DNA of 64,000 nucleotides, taken from DASVBE01 sp963770375 (lineage in GTDB: Bacteria; Actinomycetota; Actinomycetes; Streptosporangiales; Streptosporangiaceae). The notes below the pieces were generated by a model. The model ran no database searches. It was given only the letters and a program-made list of their open reading frames with translations, and had not been told where the DNA came from. A program made the translations under genes and the position numbers. Position 1 is the first letter of the stretch. Each line of letters starts with the position of its first letter. The stretch covers positions 124,001 through 188,000 of the forward strand of contig CAVYPM010000007.1 of the NCBI GenBank assembly GCA_963770375.1, read 5' to 3'. Below are positions 46,680 to 55,402 of this stretch, piece by piece.

Positions 46680-47897
46680 TCAGGCCTGGGCGTACCGGCT
46701 GGCGGGCCGGGGCAGGCCCAGCCGTGTGCGAAGCGTCCCGTCCTGATAGGACGCACGGAACGCGCCGCGCTCCTGAAGAAGGGGTACGAGATTTGCGGTG
46801 ATGGCCGCCAGATCCTGGCTGATCACCCCGGGCCGCAGCCGGAACCCGGACAGCCCGGCCGCCTGCCAGTCCTGCAGAAGGCCGGCCAGCTCCCGCGGGG
46901 TCCCGGTGAACACCAGCGCGTCACTGCGGTACTCCTGCCCGGCCAGCTCGTCCAGCCGGGCCTTGCGTTCCCTCGCCGCGGCGGCGGTCTCCGCCAGGAA
47001 CACCACCAGGTCGCCGAAGACGTGCAGGGTCTGCCCGGCCCGCCCGGCGGCCTCCTGGTCGCCGCGGATCTCGGCCACGATCGCGGCCGCCTCCGCCGCG
47101 TCGTGCGGGGTCACGAACCCCACGTCGGCGGCCCTGGCGACCAGCTGGTACGGCGCGGCCGAGTGGGCCAGCGCGGCGATCACCGGCTGGCCCTGCGGCG
47201 GCCGCGGGGTGATCGACGGGCCCTTGACCCGGAAGTGCTCCCCGGCGAAGTCGATGTAGTGGAGCTTGTCCCGGTCGACGAACCGGCCGGTGGCCGCGTC
47301 CCTGATCTCCGCGTCGTCTTCCCAGCTGTCCCACAGCCGCCTGAGCACCTCGGCGTAGTCCGCGGCCTCGTCCATCAGGCCGGCCAGCAGCCGCGCGATC
47401 TCCGGGTCGCCGCGCTGGGAGTAGCGGAACACCGGCAGCGTGCGGCGGCCGAAGTGGGCGGCCTCGTGCGCCCGCGCGGTGACCTGGAGCCGGACCCCGG
47501 CCCGGCCCTGGCTGACGTAGTCCAGCGTGGCGATGGCCTTGGAGAGGTGGAACGGCTCGGTGTGCGTCACGACCGCGGTCGGCACCAGCCCGATGTGCCT
47601 GGTCACCGGGGCCACCCGGGCCGCGATCAGCACCGCGTCGAGCCGCCCCCGGACCCGGTCGGCCCGCGGGTCGGGCGCGTTGTACCGGTCCGACTGCAGG
47701 CCGAGCCCGTCCTCGAGGGTGACGAAGTCCAGCAGCCCGCGCTCGGCCTGCTGGACCAGGCCGGCCCAGTACCCGGCGGTGAACAGCGCACGGGGCTCGA
47801 TCCCGGCCGCGCGCCAGGCCGCCGGGTGCCAGCCGGCCCCGTCCAGCGCGACGGCCAGGTGCAGGGCGGCTGGTGATCCCGGCATCTGCGAAGTCAC
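46680..47897 (-). CDS. LLM class flavin-dependent monooxygenase
   Basis: A 405-residue luciferase-fold enzyme of the same broad branch as its neighbour. LHLAVALDGAGWHPAAWR and the flavin segment QPVIAALAHSAAPYQLVARA are visible, with AGVRLQVTARAHEAAHFG in between. The start is GTG 47897 (AGGGAG just upstream) or ATG 47885 (better spacing). It is the first gene of the three-gene LLM operon; an A+T-rich palindrome stands 30 bases upstream. Confidence 0.87.
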   Translation of the reverse strand: MTSQMPGSPAALHLAVALDGAGWHPAAWRAAGIEPRALFTAGYWAGLVQQAERGLLDFVTLEDGLGLQSDRYNAPDPRADRVRGRLDAVLIAARVAPVTRHIGLVPTAVVTHTEPFHLSKAIATLDYVSQGRAGVRLQVTARAHEAAHFGRRTLPVFRYSQRGDPEIARLLAGLMDEAADYAEVLRRLWDSWEDDAEIRDAATGRFVDRDKLHYIDFAGEHFRVKGPSITPRPPQGQPVIAALAHSAAPYQLVARAADVGFVTPHDAAEAAAIVAEIRGDQEAAGRAGQTLHVFGDLVVFLAETAAAARERKARLDELAGQEYRSDALVFTGTPRELAGLLQDWQAAGLSGFRLRPGVISQDLAAITANLVPLLQERGAFRASYQDGTLRTRLGLPRPASRYAQA

Positions 47898-47926
47898 GCT
47901 CCCTGCTCGTCGCCGCGTCCGCTTTC

Positions 47927-47943
47927 CCGATAAAATATATCGG
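47927..47943. promoter_or_regulatory. A+T-rich palindromic operator upstream of the LLM operon
   Basis: CCGATA-AAATA-TATCGG is a 17-bp inverted repeat in otherwise GC-rich DNA. TATATT (47934-47939, minus strand) inside it is a good -10 box, so a bound protein would block the LLM promoter. No regulator gene is next to it. Confidence 0.6.
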
Positions 47944-48003
47944 AATAGTGGACTGAGCCTGCCTGGGCCCTGCCCCGACAGTAGGCAGCACCCAGCAGCC
48001 AGG

Positions 48004-48393
48004 CAAGGCCAAGCGCTCGTTCAGCCGAGCCGCGGCGGAGCTAGCCAGCAAGCAGGCGTCCAGGCGCTGCAGCAGGTCGTGCGCGGCGAGCTCGATCTCC
48101 TTGTGCCGCCACTCCGCGGCCCGGTACAGGCAGGCGATGATGCCCATCCGGTGCACCCGCCGGAAGTCCCCGTAGACGAACGCGTACCTGGCCTTGGTCT
48201 CGTCGGCCGCCCCGTCGGTCAGACCGAGGTGCCAGGCCTCGTACTCCGCCCAGGAGTGCCCTTCGAGGAACGTGTTCTGGTCCGCGGCCCGCGGCTGCAC
48301 GCTCCCCCAGTCGCTCTCCACCACGTACTGCCGGGCGTCGATGAGCTGCTGTGCCTTCTGGACCGCCCGCGGGTTCACCGAATATGAGGCCAT
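48004..48393 (-). CDS. conserved hypothetical protein, 3' end uncertain
   Basis: The start MASYSVNPRAVQKAQQLIDA and the segment DWGSVQPRAADQN, then KARYAFVYGDFRRVHRMGII and EWRHKEIELAAHDLLQRLD, look like a compact conserved actinobacterial protein of about 115 residues. Here the frame does not stop but runs on through the LLM gene to 46921 on the same strand; stop codons stand in both other frames just after the conserved part, so a lost stop or indel is likely. The end given is my estimate. Function unknown. Confidence 0.6.
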
Positions 48394-48420
48394 GCCCGCA
48401 GTCTGCCCCGCGGGCCGGAT

Positions 48421-49857
48421 TTATGCCGCGGCCTGGCCGGAAGCGCTGGCCGGGGCGGCCTCGGCGGGCTGCGGGGCGACCGCGGCCGGGCCGGGCGGCA
48501 GCCGCCGGGTCACCGCCAGCGAGGCCAGGCCCACCCCGGCGGCCAGCGCGAACGCGATCAGCACGCCGGACCGCAGGCTGGCCGCGGCGGCCACCGCGGT
48601 GCCCCCCACGCCGATGCCCAGCGCGGTGCCGAGCGTGTCGGACAGGGTCAGCGCGCCGGACGCCCAGCCCTCACGCCCGGGCGGCGCCTCGCGCAGCATC
48701 AGCAGCGACAGCGGCGCGTAGCCGAGGCCCATGCCCAGGCCGGCCACGGTCCACGCGGCCACGCCCACCGCGACGGGCACGGAAGGCCACAGCACGGCCG
48801 CCATCCCGGCGGTGCCGATCAGCACGAGGACCAGGCCGGCCGCGATCAGGCTGCGGCCGGACCGGGTCTGGCTGACCCGGGCCTGCACCCAGGAGCCGGC
48901 CGTCCAGGACAGCGTGGCGCCGGTGATCGCGAGGCTGCCCACCACCGGCGGGTAGTGCCGCACTTCGGTGATGGCCAGCGTCACGTAGGCGTCGGCGCCG
49001 AAGAACGCGAACGTGAGCAGCCCGCGGACGGCGATGACCGAGGGCAGCCCGCTGCGGCTGGTCAGCGTGCCCGCGGGCACCAGACGGCGCAGCGCCGGGA
49101 GCCCGGTCACCACGCCGGCGACGGCCAGCGCGGCGCCGGCCGCCAGGTGCCACGACCCGGCCGCCGCCACGGTCAGCCCGCCGAGCAGGACCGCCGCCCC
49201 GGCCGCGGTGCGCAGCCCGTCGACCAGCCGGTGCCGGTCCTGCCCGTCCGCCCCGGTGTCGGCGTCTGCCGACCGGCCGATCCGGACCAGCGCCGGCACC
49301 GCCACCGCGCCGGACACCGCGACCACCGGCAGCAGGCCGAGGAACACCCACCGCCAGCCGAACACGTGGGCCACCGCGGCGGCCAGCACCGGGCCAGCCA
49401 GCCCGGGGACCACCCAGGCGGTGGACAGCACGGCCATCATCCGGGCCCGCAGCGGCCCGGGCAGGCACCGGCCGATCGCCGCGTAGGCCACCGCGGGCAC
49501 CGCGCCGGCCCCGGCGCCCTGCAGCACCCGCCCGGCCACCATCACCCACATGTCCGGGGCCAGCCCGGCCACCAGCAGGCCCGCGCCGAACAGCAGCAGG
49601 CCGGCCACGAACGGGACCGCGGGCCCGCGCCGGTCGGCCTCCCGGCCGGCCACGCTGATGCCGGCCACGCTGCCCAGCATGAACGCGCTGAACACCCAGC
49701 CGTAGAGCTTGAGCCCGCCCAGGTCACGGGCGGCCACCGGCATGACCGTCACCACCGCGAGCGCCTCGGACGCGACGAACGTGATGGTCAGCACCAGGCC
49801 GGTGATCAGTGCCCGGTACTGCGGCACCCACAGCCGCTCGGCCCGGCTCCCGCGCAT
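48421..49857 (-). CDS. MFS transporter
   Basis: A 478-residue membrane carrier with about 14 helices. ITFVASEALAVVTVMPVAAR in helix 1, GREADRRGPAVPFVAG (motif A, with Glu for Asp) and WVFLGLLPVVAVSGA are visible. ATG 49857 follows the strong site AGGAGGTG, which excludes the longer frame from 49896. It resembles drug-efflux facilitators lacking a clear family name. It is divergent from an aminotransferase gene 146 bases away. Confidence 0.87.
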   Translation of the reverse strand: MRGSRAERLWVPQYRALITGLVLTITFVASEALAVVTVMPVAARDLGGLKLYGWVFSAFMLGSVAGISVAGREADRRGPAVPFVAGLLLFGAGLLVAGLAPDMWVMVAGRVLQGAGAGAVPAVAYAAIGRCLPGPLRARMMAVLSTAWVVPGLAGPVLAAAVAHVFGWRWVFLGLLPVVAVSGAVAVPALVRIGRSADADTGADGQDRHRLVDGLRTAAGAAVLLGGLTVAAAGSWHLAAGAALAVAGVVTGLPALRRLVPAGTLTSRSGLPSVIAVRGLLTFAFFGADAYVTLAITEVRHYPPVVGSLAITGATLSWTAGSWVQARVSQTRSGRSLIAAGLVLVLIGTAGMAAVLWPSVPVAVGVAAWTVAGLGMGLGYAPLSLLMLREAPPGREGWASGALTLSDTLGTALGIGVGGTAVAAAASLRSGVLIAFALAAGVGLASLAVTRRLPPGPAAVAPQPAEAAPASASGQAAA

Positions 49858-50003
49858 GGGCAGGCACCTCCTGTCTGGGTGGCTGGTGCCTCCCACACTA
49901 GAAGCTCAACTGGACGTCAAGTCCAGCCCGGTCCCCGGGCCGGGTCCCGGCGGGCCGTAGATTTGGCCCCGACCAGCTCAGCACCGGAGGAAAGGCACCG
50001 ACG
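49858..50003. promoter_or_regulatory. divergent intergenic region with inverted repeat
   Basis: CTCAACTGGACGTCAAGTCCAG (22 bases, 49902-49923) contains CTGGAC-GTCAA-GTCCAG and also reads CTCAACT...GTCAAG, a form seen for MerR-type sites. TTGACG on the minus strand (49914-49919) may be a -35 for the MFS gene. GGAGGAAAGG ahead of 50004 is the aminotransferase ribosome-binding site. Confidence 0.45.
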
Positions 50004-51305
50004 ATGGTGGCAGCAGCCGGCCGCACCCCAGGCCAGCCCGCAATGTGGAACTCGTTCGCGAACATGGCCAGCGCCGGTGAGTGGGCGGTGACGATCGTGG
50101 GCGGCGAGGGGGCCACCGTTGTCGACGACCAGCAGAACCGCTACCTCGACGCGCTGGCCAGCCTGTGGTACTGCAACGTGGGCCACGGCCGGGCCGAGCT
50201 GGCCGGCGCGGCCGCCAGCCAGATGCGCCAGCTGGCCGCCTACCAGACCTTCGAGCCGTTCACCAACGCCCCGGCCGAGGCGCTGGCGCAGCGGATCGCC
50301 GGGATCGCCCCGATGGACGGGGCGAAGGTGTTCTTCACCCCGGGCGGCGGCTCCGACGCCATCGACACCGCGGCCAAGCTGGCCCGCGCCTACTGGCACG
50401 CGGAGGGCCAGGACGGCAAGCAGATCATCATCTCCCGGGCGCACGCTTACCACGGGATGAACGCCTACGGCACCACGCTGGGCGGCATCCCGGCCAACGC
50501 GGCCGCGTTCGGCCCGCTGGTCGCCGCGGTCGAGCACGTCGCCTGGGACGACCCGGAGGCGCTCGACAAGCTGATCAGCCAGCTGGGCGCGGACCGGGTC
50601 GCCGCGTTCTTCTGCGAGCCGGTGATCGGCGCGGGCGGGATGTACCCGCCGCCCGAGGGCTACCTGGCCCGGGTGGCCGAGATCTGCCGGGCGCACGACG
50701 TGCTGCTGGTCGCGGACGAGGTGATCACCGGCTTCGGCCGGACCGGCCACTGGTTCGCCAGCGCCCGGTTCGGCATCGAGCCCGACCTGATGACCACGGC
50801 CAAGGGCCTGACCTCCGGGTACGCACCGCTCGGCGCGGTGATCGTGGGGCCCCGGGTGTCCGCGCCGTTCTGGCGGCCGGGCTCGGCGGAGGTCTTCCGG
50901 CACGGCTACACGTACGCCGGGCACCCCACCGCGTGCGCGGTCGGGCTGGCCAACCTCGATCTGATCGAGCGTGACGGCCTGCTGGAGCGGGTCGCCGGGC
51001 TGGAGGGCGTGCTGGCCGGCGCGGTCCGGCCGCTGGCTGAAAACCGGCTGGTCAGCGAGGTCCGGGCGGGCACCGGCCTGCTGGCCGCGGTGCAGCTGGC
51101 GCCGGACGCGATCGAGGCGGACCCGGGCCTTGGCGCCCGGCTGGTGGCGGACATCCGCCGCCGCGGCGTGATCACCCGGCTGCTGCGCGGGGGCGCGCTG
51201 CAGGTCTCCCCGCCGTTCGTGATCACCGAGGAGGAGATCACCCAGCTCGCCGGGACGTTCGCGGCCGCCCTGGACGCGGTGCTAGCTGAGGAGGGCGCGG
51301 GCTGA
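50004..51305 (+). CDS. class III aminotransferase (omega-transaminase/aspartate aminotransferase family)
   Basis: A 433-residue PLP enzyme. FTPGGGSDAIDTAAKLARAY binds the phosphate, RAHAYHGMNAYGTTLGG and LLVADEVITGFGRTGHWF hold the ring-contacting Asp, and TTAKGLTSGYAPLGAVIV has the Schiff-base Lys near residue 269. ATG 50004 follows GGAGGAAAGG. It transfers amino groups from omega-amino acids or amines to pyruvate or glutamate. No catabolic neighbours define the substrate. Confidence 0.91.
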   Translation: MVAAAGRTPGQPAMWNSFANMASAGEWAVTIVGGEGATVVDDQQNRYLDALASLWYCNVGHGRAELAGAAASQMRQLAAYQTFEPFTNAPAEALAQRIAGIAPMDGAKVFFTPGGGSDAIDTAAKLARAYWHAEGQDGKQIIISRAHAYHGMNAYGTTLGGIPANAAAFGPLVAAVEHVAWDDPEALDKLISQLGADRVAAFFCEPVIGAGGMYPPPEGYLARVAEICRAHDVLLVADEVITGFGRTGHWFASARFGIEPDLMTTAKGLTSGYAPLGAVIVGPRVSAPFWRPGSAEVFRHGYTYAGHPTACAVGLANLDLIERDGLLERVAGLEGVLAGAVRPLAENRLVSEVRAGTGLLAAVQLAPDAIEADPGLGARLVADIRRRGVITRLLRGGALQVSPPFVITEEEITQLAGTFAAALDAVLAEEGAG

Positions 51306-51338
51306 GCCGGGCCCGCCCTGGCAAGGACAGATACGGCG

Positions 51339-51374
51339 GCGGCCGCCGGGAACCCGCGGGTTCCCGGCGGCCGC
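51339..51374. terminator. 36-bp perfect palindrome
   Basis: The half GCGGCCGCCGGGAACCCG (51339-51356) is followed directly by its exact complement CGGGTTCCCGGCGGCCGC (51357-51374). It lies 15 bases before the stop of the convergent secreted-protein gene and 34 after the aminotransferase stop, so it should terminate both. Confidence 0.75.
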
Positions 51375-51389
51375 TCACTGCCCCGCCGG

Positions 51390-52008
51390 TTACCGGTGCA
51401 CGTGCCGCAGCGGGCCGGCGTTGTCCGGGAACTGGCCGGTGTTCAGCACCTGGATGCCGGCGTGCTGCTCACCGTTGAACGGGGTCACGATCGGCGAGGT
51501 GGCTCCCGGCTCGCAGCCGAGCCTGAACGGCTGCCGCGGGTTGTTGAACCACAGGCCCAGGTGGAACTGGTGGGTCGGGCCGAAGGTCGTGGTCCCGCCG
51601 AGCGACACCGAGAACGTCTCGGAGTCGAAGATGCCCCGCACGGTGGCCGTTCCGGTGCCGTTCCGCCCGGTGTCGACGTCGGTCTGGTACCAGGCCACGC
51701 CGAACGGCTTGTCCGGGACCTGGATGACGAACAGGTCGAACTCCGAGTTCTTGGGCAGGCCCGCGACGTGCACCACCATCGTGTCGTTCTCGTCGTGGGT
51801 GACGATCGCGACGGTGCCGCGGGCGTGCGGCAGGCAGGACGAGATCCCCGCCGACGGGACGAGCCGGAAGGCTGAAGACGTGGTCCGGGGCCTGGGCACC
51901 CAGGGCCACCGCGGTGGCGGTGACGCCGAGCACCGCGGCGGCCCCGGCCGTCGCGGCGACCGTCAGAGCACGGCGGGAAAAACGGGTGGTGAAATGGCTG
52001 ATCTGCAT
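51390..52008 (-). CDS. secreted protein, paralogue of the 53.3 kb gene (frameshifted in this sequence)
   Basis: About 205 residues. Signal peptide MQISHFTTRFSRRALTVAAT, then AAAVLGVTATAVALGAQAPD. The mature domain has two Cys (ISSCLPHARG and RLGCEPGA), DTMVVHVAGLPKNSEFDLFV, WYQTDVDTG, QFHLGLWFNNP and the C-terminus NAGPLRHVHR. The frame shifts +1 at AA 51875-51876 (TT on the coding strand), between the leader and the domain; the alignment to its paralogue shows where the frames join. I recognise no named domain; a beta-sandwich is likely. Function unknown. Confidence 0.7.
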
Positions 52009-52145
52009 ACACCCCTCCAGATCGCGAACCTTTGCCAGGGTCAGCCCCCGACTTGACCGACACGTTACGTGCGCAGGGGCTCGCCGGACAGACCTAAGTC
52101 TGCAGGTCAGCCCTTCCGGGCAGGGGGCAGATCAGAAGAGTCAGA
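52009..52145. other. short spacer upstream of the secreted-protein gene
   Basis: No gene. CTGGCAAA (minus strand, near 52031-52038) also occurs upstream of the paralogue at 53.99 kb; it is the only shared element I see. Confidence 0.35.
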
Positions 52146-53180
52146 TCAGGCCGGGGCCGCGGCCCGGATGGCGGCCGGGGTCAGCGCGGCCATCGCCGCG
52201 GCGACCGGCTCGGGCCCGGGCCGGGCGGTGATGATCCGCACCACGGTCTCGTCCAGGCCCACGGACAGGCGGGCGAACGCGGCCGCCGCGCCGTCTGCCG
52301 GGCCGTAGTAGCCGACCGCCTGGAACAGCTCGTCCGGCGCCGCGTCGATCAGCTCGGCCATCGGCGTGCCCTGGTCGCGGCGGCTCTCCAGCTCGGCCAG
52401 CGCGTCACCGAAGCCCATCTCGCCGAACATGCCCCGGTAGCCCGCGGTGACCGGGATGCCGGGCGGGCCCATCGCGTAGCCGAGCACCTGCGCGCCGAAC
52501 GCCCGCCGGGCGGCGGCCACGTCGTCGTCGATGCAGACCCGGATGTACATCATGGCCGGGACCTCCGCCGGGTCCCGCCCGGCCCGGGCCGCGCCCGTGG
52601 CGATCAGCTCCTTGCTGTACGCGATCCGCTCCGGCGTGGCCCAGTTCAGCAGCGCCCCGTCGGCCACCTCGCCGGCCAGCCGGACCATCTGCGGCCCGAG
52701 CGCGCCCAGGTAGACCGGCGCGGGCGGCAGCTCACCGGTGCCCAGCGACACCGAGCGGAGCCGGAACGCGGTCCCGTCGGTGGTGACCGTCTCGCCGCGC
52801 AGCAGCGCCCGCACCGTGGTGACCCAGTCCCGCATGATCGCGATCGGCTTGTTCGGCAGGCCCATCGACTCCCAGAACGCGGGCCCGTACCCGCCGGTGC
52901 CAAGGCCGGCCACGAACCGGCCGCCGGACTGCTGCGCGAGCGTGGCGGTCTGCGCGGCCAGCGCCAGCGGGGTCCACATCCGCGCGGCGGGGACCACCGA
53001 GATCCCGGCCCGCAGCGAGGTGTCCGCCAGCCAGGCGGCGCACACGTGGAACGAGTCCGGCACCCCGCCCGCCGGGGTCCAGACGCTCTCGAAGCCGAGC
53101 CGCCCGGCCTCGATCGCGGCTTCCCGCAGCTGCGGCAGCGGCAGGCCAAGCCGCGCGTCCAGGCCGACACCGATCATCAT
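52146..53180 (-). CDS. LLM class F420-dependent oxidoreductase
   Basis: A 344-residue luciferase-fold enzyme of the F420-dependent group. GVGLDARLGLPLPQLREAAI, SVWTPAGGVPDSFHVCAAWL, RFVAGLGTGGYGPAFWESMG (cofactor loop) and PVYLGALGPQMVRLAGEVAD are characteristic of the TIGR-type F420 LLM subfamily. ATG 53180 starts the barrel at once. It lies between two paralogous secreted-protein genes on the same strand but is itself cytosolic. Confidence 0.89.
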   Translation of the reverse strand: MMIGVGLDARLGLPLPQLREAAIEAGRLGFESVWTPAGGVPDSFHVCAAWLADTSLRAGISVVPAARMWTPLALAAQTATLAQQSGGRFVAGLGTGGYGPAFWESMGLPNKPIAIMRDWVTTVRALLRGETVTTDGTAFRLRSVSLGTGELPPAPVYLGALGPQMVRLAGEVADGALLNWATPERIAYSKELIATGAARAGRDPAEVPAMMYIRVCIDDDVAAARRAFGAQVLGYAMGPPGIPVTAGYRGMFGEMGFGDALAELESRRDQGTPMAELIDAAPDELFQAVGYYGPADGAAAAFARLSVGLDETVVRIITARPGPEPVAAAMAALTPAAIRAAAPA

Positions 53181-53314
53181 GGGCCCGAGTATGCCGCAGC
53201 AGCGCGGCGCAGGCCGGCCCGGACCCCGATGGTCCCGGCCGGCCGGCGCCTGATGCTGGCTGCCCCTGCTTAGCGCACAGGGATCAGTGCACGGTGCTCC
53301 TCAGTGCGTGGTGC

Positions 53315-53962
53315 TCAGCGGTGCACGTGGCTCAGCGGCCCGGCGTTGTCCGGGAAGTTGCTGGTGTTGAGCACCTGGACGCCGGCGTGCTGCTCGCCGT
53401 TGAACACCGTCACCTTCGCCGCAGTGGCCCCGGGCTCGCAGCCAAGCCGGAACGGGACATTCGGGTCGTTGAACCACAGGCCCAGGTGGTACTGGTGGAC
53501 TGCGTCGAACTTGAGGGTCGCGTTGGGGTTGGGCACCGCCGTGAACGTCTCCTGGTCGAAGACGCCCTGCACGGTGGCCATGCCGGAGCCGTTCGGGCCG
53601 GCCTCGACGTCGGTCTGGTACCAGGACAGCCCGACGTTCGGAGGCGTCGGGGTCTGGGTCACGAACAGGTCGAAGTCGGTGTTGGCGGGCAGGCCGTGGA
53701 CCGACACCACCATCGTGTCGTTGAGCTTGTGCGGGAAGATCGCCACCGTGCCGCCGGCGTGCGACAGGCAGGACGCGATGTTCGGCGACTGCTGCAGCTG
53801 GAAGACGAACGGGGCGGACGAGAGGCTGGCGCTGGCGTGCACCTCCGGGCTGGACGTGGCCGCCCCGGCGGCGCCCATCGCGAGCGCCGAGGCCGCGCCG
53901 AGGCCGGCGGCCACGGTGATCGCCCGGCGGGAGAAGCGGATCGGGATTCGGCTGAACTTCAT
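53315..53962 (-). CDS. secreted protein, paralogue of the 51.4 kb gene
   Basis: 215 residues, intact. Signal peptide MKFSRIPIRFSRRAITVAAG with a long Ala-rich h-region, AGAATSSPEV cleavage area. The mature part parallels its neighbour: IASCLSHAGGTVAIFPHKLN, DTMVVSVHGLPANTDFDLFV, WYQTDVEAG, YHLGLWFNDPNVPFRLGCEP and the end NAGPLSHVHR. Two conserved Cys could form one disulfide. About half the residues match the 51.4 kb paralogue, so the duplication is not recent. Function unknown. Confidence 0.78.
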   Translation of the reverse strand: MKFSRIPIRFSRRAITVAAGLGAASALAMGAAGAATSSPEVHASASLSSAPFVFQLQQSPNIASCLSHAGGTVAIFPHKLNDTMVVSVHGLPANTDFDLFVTQTPTPPNVGLSWYQTDVEAGPNGSGMATVQGVFDQETFTAVPNPNATLKFDAVHQYHLGLWFNDPNVPFRLGCEPGATAAKVTVFNGEQHAGVQVLNTSNFPDNAGPLSHVHR

Positions 53963-54330
53963 GTGTTTCTAGCTCCCTAATGGCTGACGTTTTGCCAGTA
54001 CATGAGACTGGCTTTGCCAAATCATTACGTCAGGAACCCGAATCCGGTTCAACCGGGGGTTCCCCGGAGCTGGTCTGGCCGCCCCGTTCCGGTGGCTCGC
54101 TCAGCCGATCTGGCGGACGCTGGCCTGCGCAATCACCCCGTCGCAGACCACGTAGGTGCCCTGGCACGCCTGACCGAGCCATCGGTCCGTACAGCTACCC
54201 AACGGGCCGTAACGGTGTCTTCGTTCACGGTGTGGCCGAGGTCACGTTCCCGCCCGCGAGTCGCGGCTGAGCCATCGCCCGAGGCAGGCCCCAGGCCGTG
54301 ACGGGGCCGAGGGCACCAGGGCCTAGGCGG
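53963..54330. other. 368-bp spacer
   Basis: No supported gene; short frames on both strands lack ribosome-binding sites. GCCAGT-ACATGAG-ACTGGC (near 53994-54012) is a small hairpin or operator just upstream of the secreted-protein gene. The rest carries nothing I can name. Confidence 0.5.
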
Positions 54331-55104
54331 TCAGTGGATGCCGGCCGCGTTCAGCCGCTGGGTGACGAACGTGCTGGCCGCGTTGTTGTACTTCTGGGTG
54401 TAGTCCAGGTGCGCGCTGAGGTTGGCGCCGCGGGCGCAGAACGGGTCACCGGTGTCGCAGTAGGACTGGATCTTCGCCGCGAACGGGGCCAGCGTCTCGC
54501 TGCTGGGCCGCGGGAACAGGCCCGTGGCCCCGGGGTCGTTGCCGACGTCGAAGGAGAACCCGGGCACCCGGCGCGGGTCGCCCATCTGGATCACGGCCAG
54601 GATCCTGGCCGCGGTCGAGGACGGCACGCCGGGGGTGGCCGGGGTGCCGAGGTTGCCGCCGCCGCCACCGCCCAGTGCGTCGCCGACGACCTGGGCGCCC
54701 TGCGAATAGCCGACCAGCACGAACTGCTCGTCCGGGCAGCTCGCGACGTCGGTCGCGAGCTGCGACTTAATCGCGCTGTCCCCCTGCGCCACACTGCTGG
54801 AGTAATTGGTCAGCGTGGCCGGGTAAACAACGGCCTCCTGGCTGACACTCGCCGTTACGTCGTTCTGGATAAGCGTGACCAGGCTGCCGATAACGCCGTC
54901 GCCCGGCGCCTCGGTCGACGCCCGGGCCGCGATCACCCGGACCGTCGTGCAGGCCGCCGACGAGGGCGTGGCCGAGGCCGGGCCGGCCACCGCAACGGCG
55001 GCGGCTACGCCGGCGGAGGCCAGCACGCCGACGGCGCCCAGGCGGGCCAGCCGGCGTCCGGTAACGCGGGGCAGGAGAGTACGGATGCTCCGGTACTGCG
55101 GCAT
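54331..55104 (-). CDS. secreted cutinase-family serine esterase
   Basis: A 257-residue alpha/beta hydrolase. The signal peptide runs to about residue 46 (twin-Arg-like GRRLARLGAVG, then an Ala-rich core ending SATPSSA). The cutinase triad is Ser in VLVGYSQGAQVVGDAL, Asp in YCDTGDPFCARGA and His in SAHLDYTQ. Cys pairs (AACTTVRV, VASCPDEQ, SYCD, PFCAR) match the two disulfides of the family. It should hydrolyse lipid esters or polyester outside the cell; mycobacterial homologues are phospholipase-like. Confidence 0.92.
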   Translation of the reverse strand: MPQYRSIRTLLPRVTGRRLARLGAVGVLASAGVAAAVAVAGPASATPSSAACTTVRVIAARASTEAPGDGVIGSLVTLIQNDVTASVSQEAVVYPATLTNYSSSVAQGDSAIKSQLATDVASCPDEQFVLVGYSQGAQVVGDALGGGGGGNLGTPATPGVPSSTAARILAVIQMGDPRRVPGFSFDVGNDPGATGLFPRPSSETLAPFAAKIQSYCDTGDPFCARGANLSAHLDYTQKYNNAASTFVTQRLNAAGIH

Positions 55105-55402
55105 GCGCGGGACTTCCCTTCAGGTCCACGGCCCGCCTGGCCGCGGCCGCCCGGTATTGGCACAGCGCCAATACACCGGTTGCCGCGCAGGCACGCCGGA
55201 ATGAGCTGGTGATAACGCGGGCTTCCGGAAGTCCAGCTGCCCAAACCATAGGCCCGGAGAGGAAACTAAGCAATCGCTTACCGGTAGATTTTATTACCGG
55301 TTTACGGTGTGCTGGCCGTGAGCACCGGCAGGACAGTGGCCCCGGTGCGGCGCGGGCCGGCCCGGGCGGCCGGGGTTGGACGGCCGTGCCGGTTGCGGCC
55401 CT
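55105..55402. promoter_or_regulatory. region with paired TACCGGT sites upstream of lrp
   Basis: TACCGGTA (55279-55286, self-complementary) and TACCGGT (55295-55301) are 16 bp apart around GATTTTAT. TAGATT (55285-55290) on the plus strand and TAAAAT on the minus strand are possible -10 boxes there. This is a likely double operator for one of the divergent genes (cutinase or Lrp). Most of the remaining 298 bases shows nothing. Confidence 0.5.
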
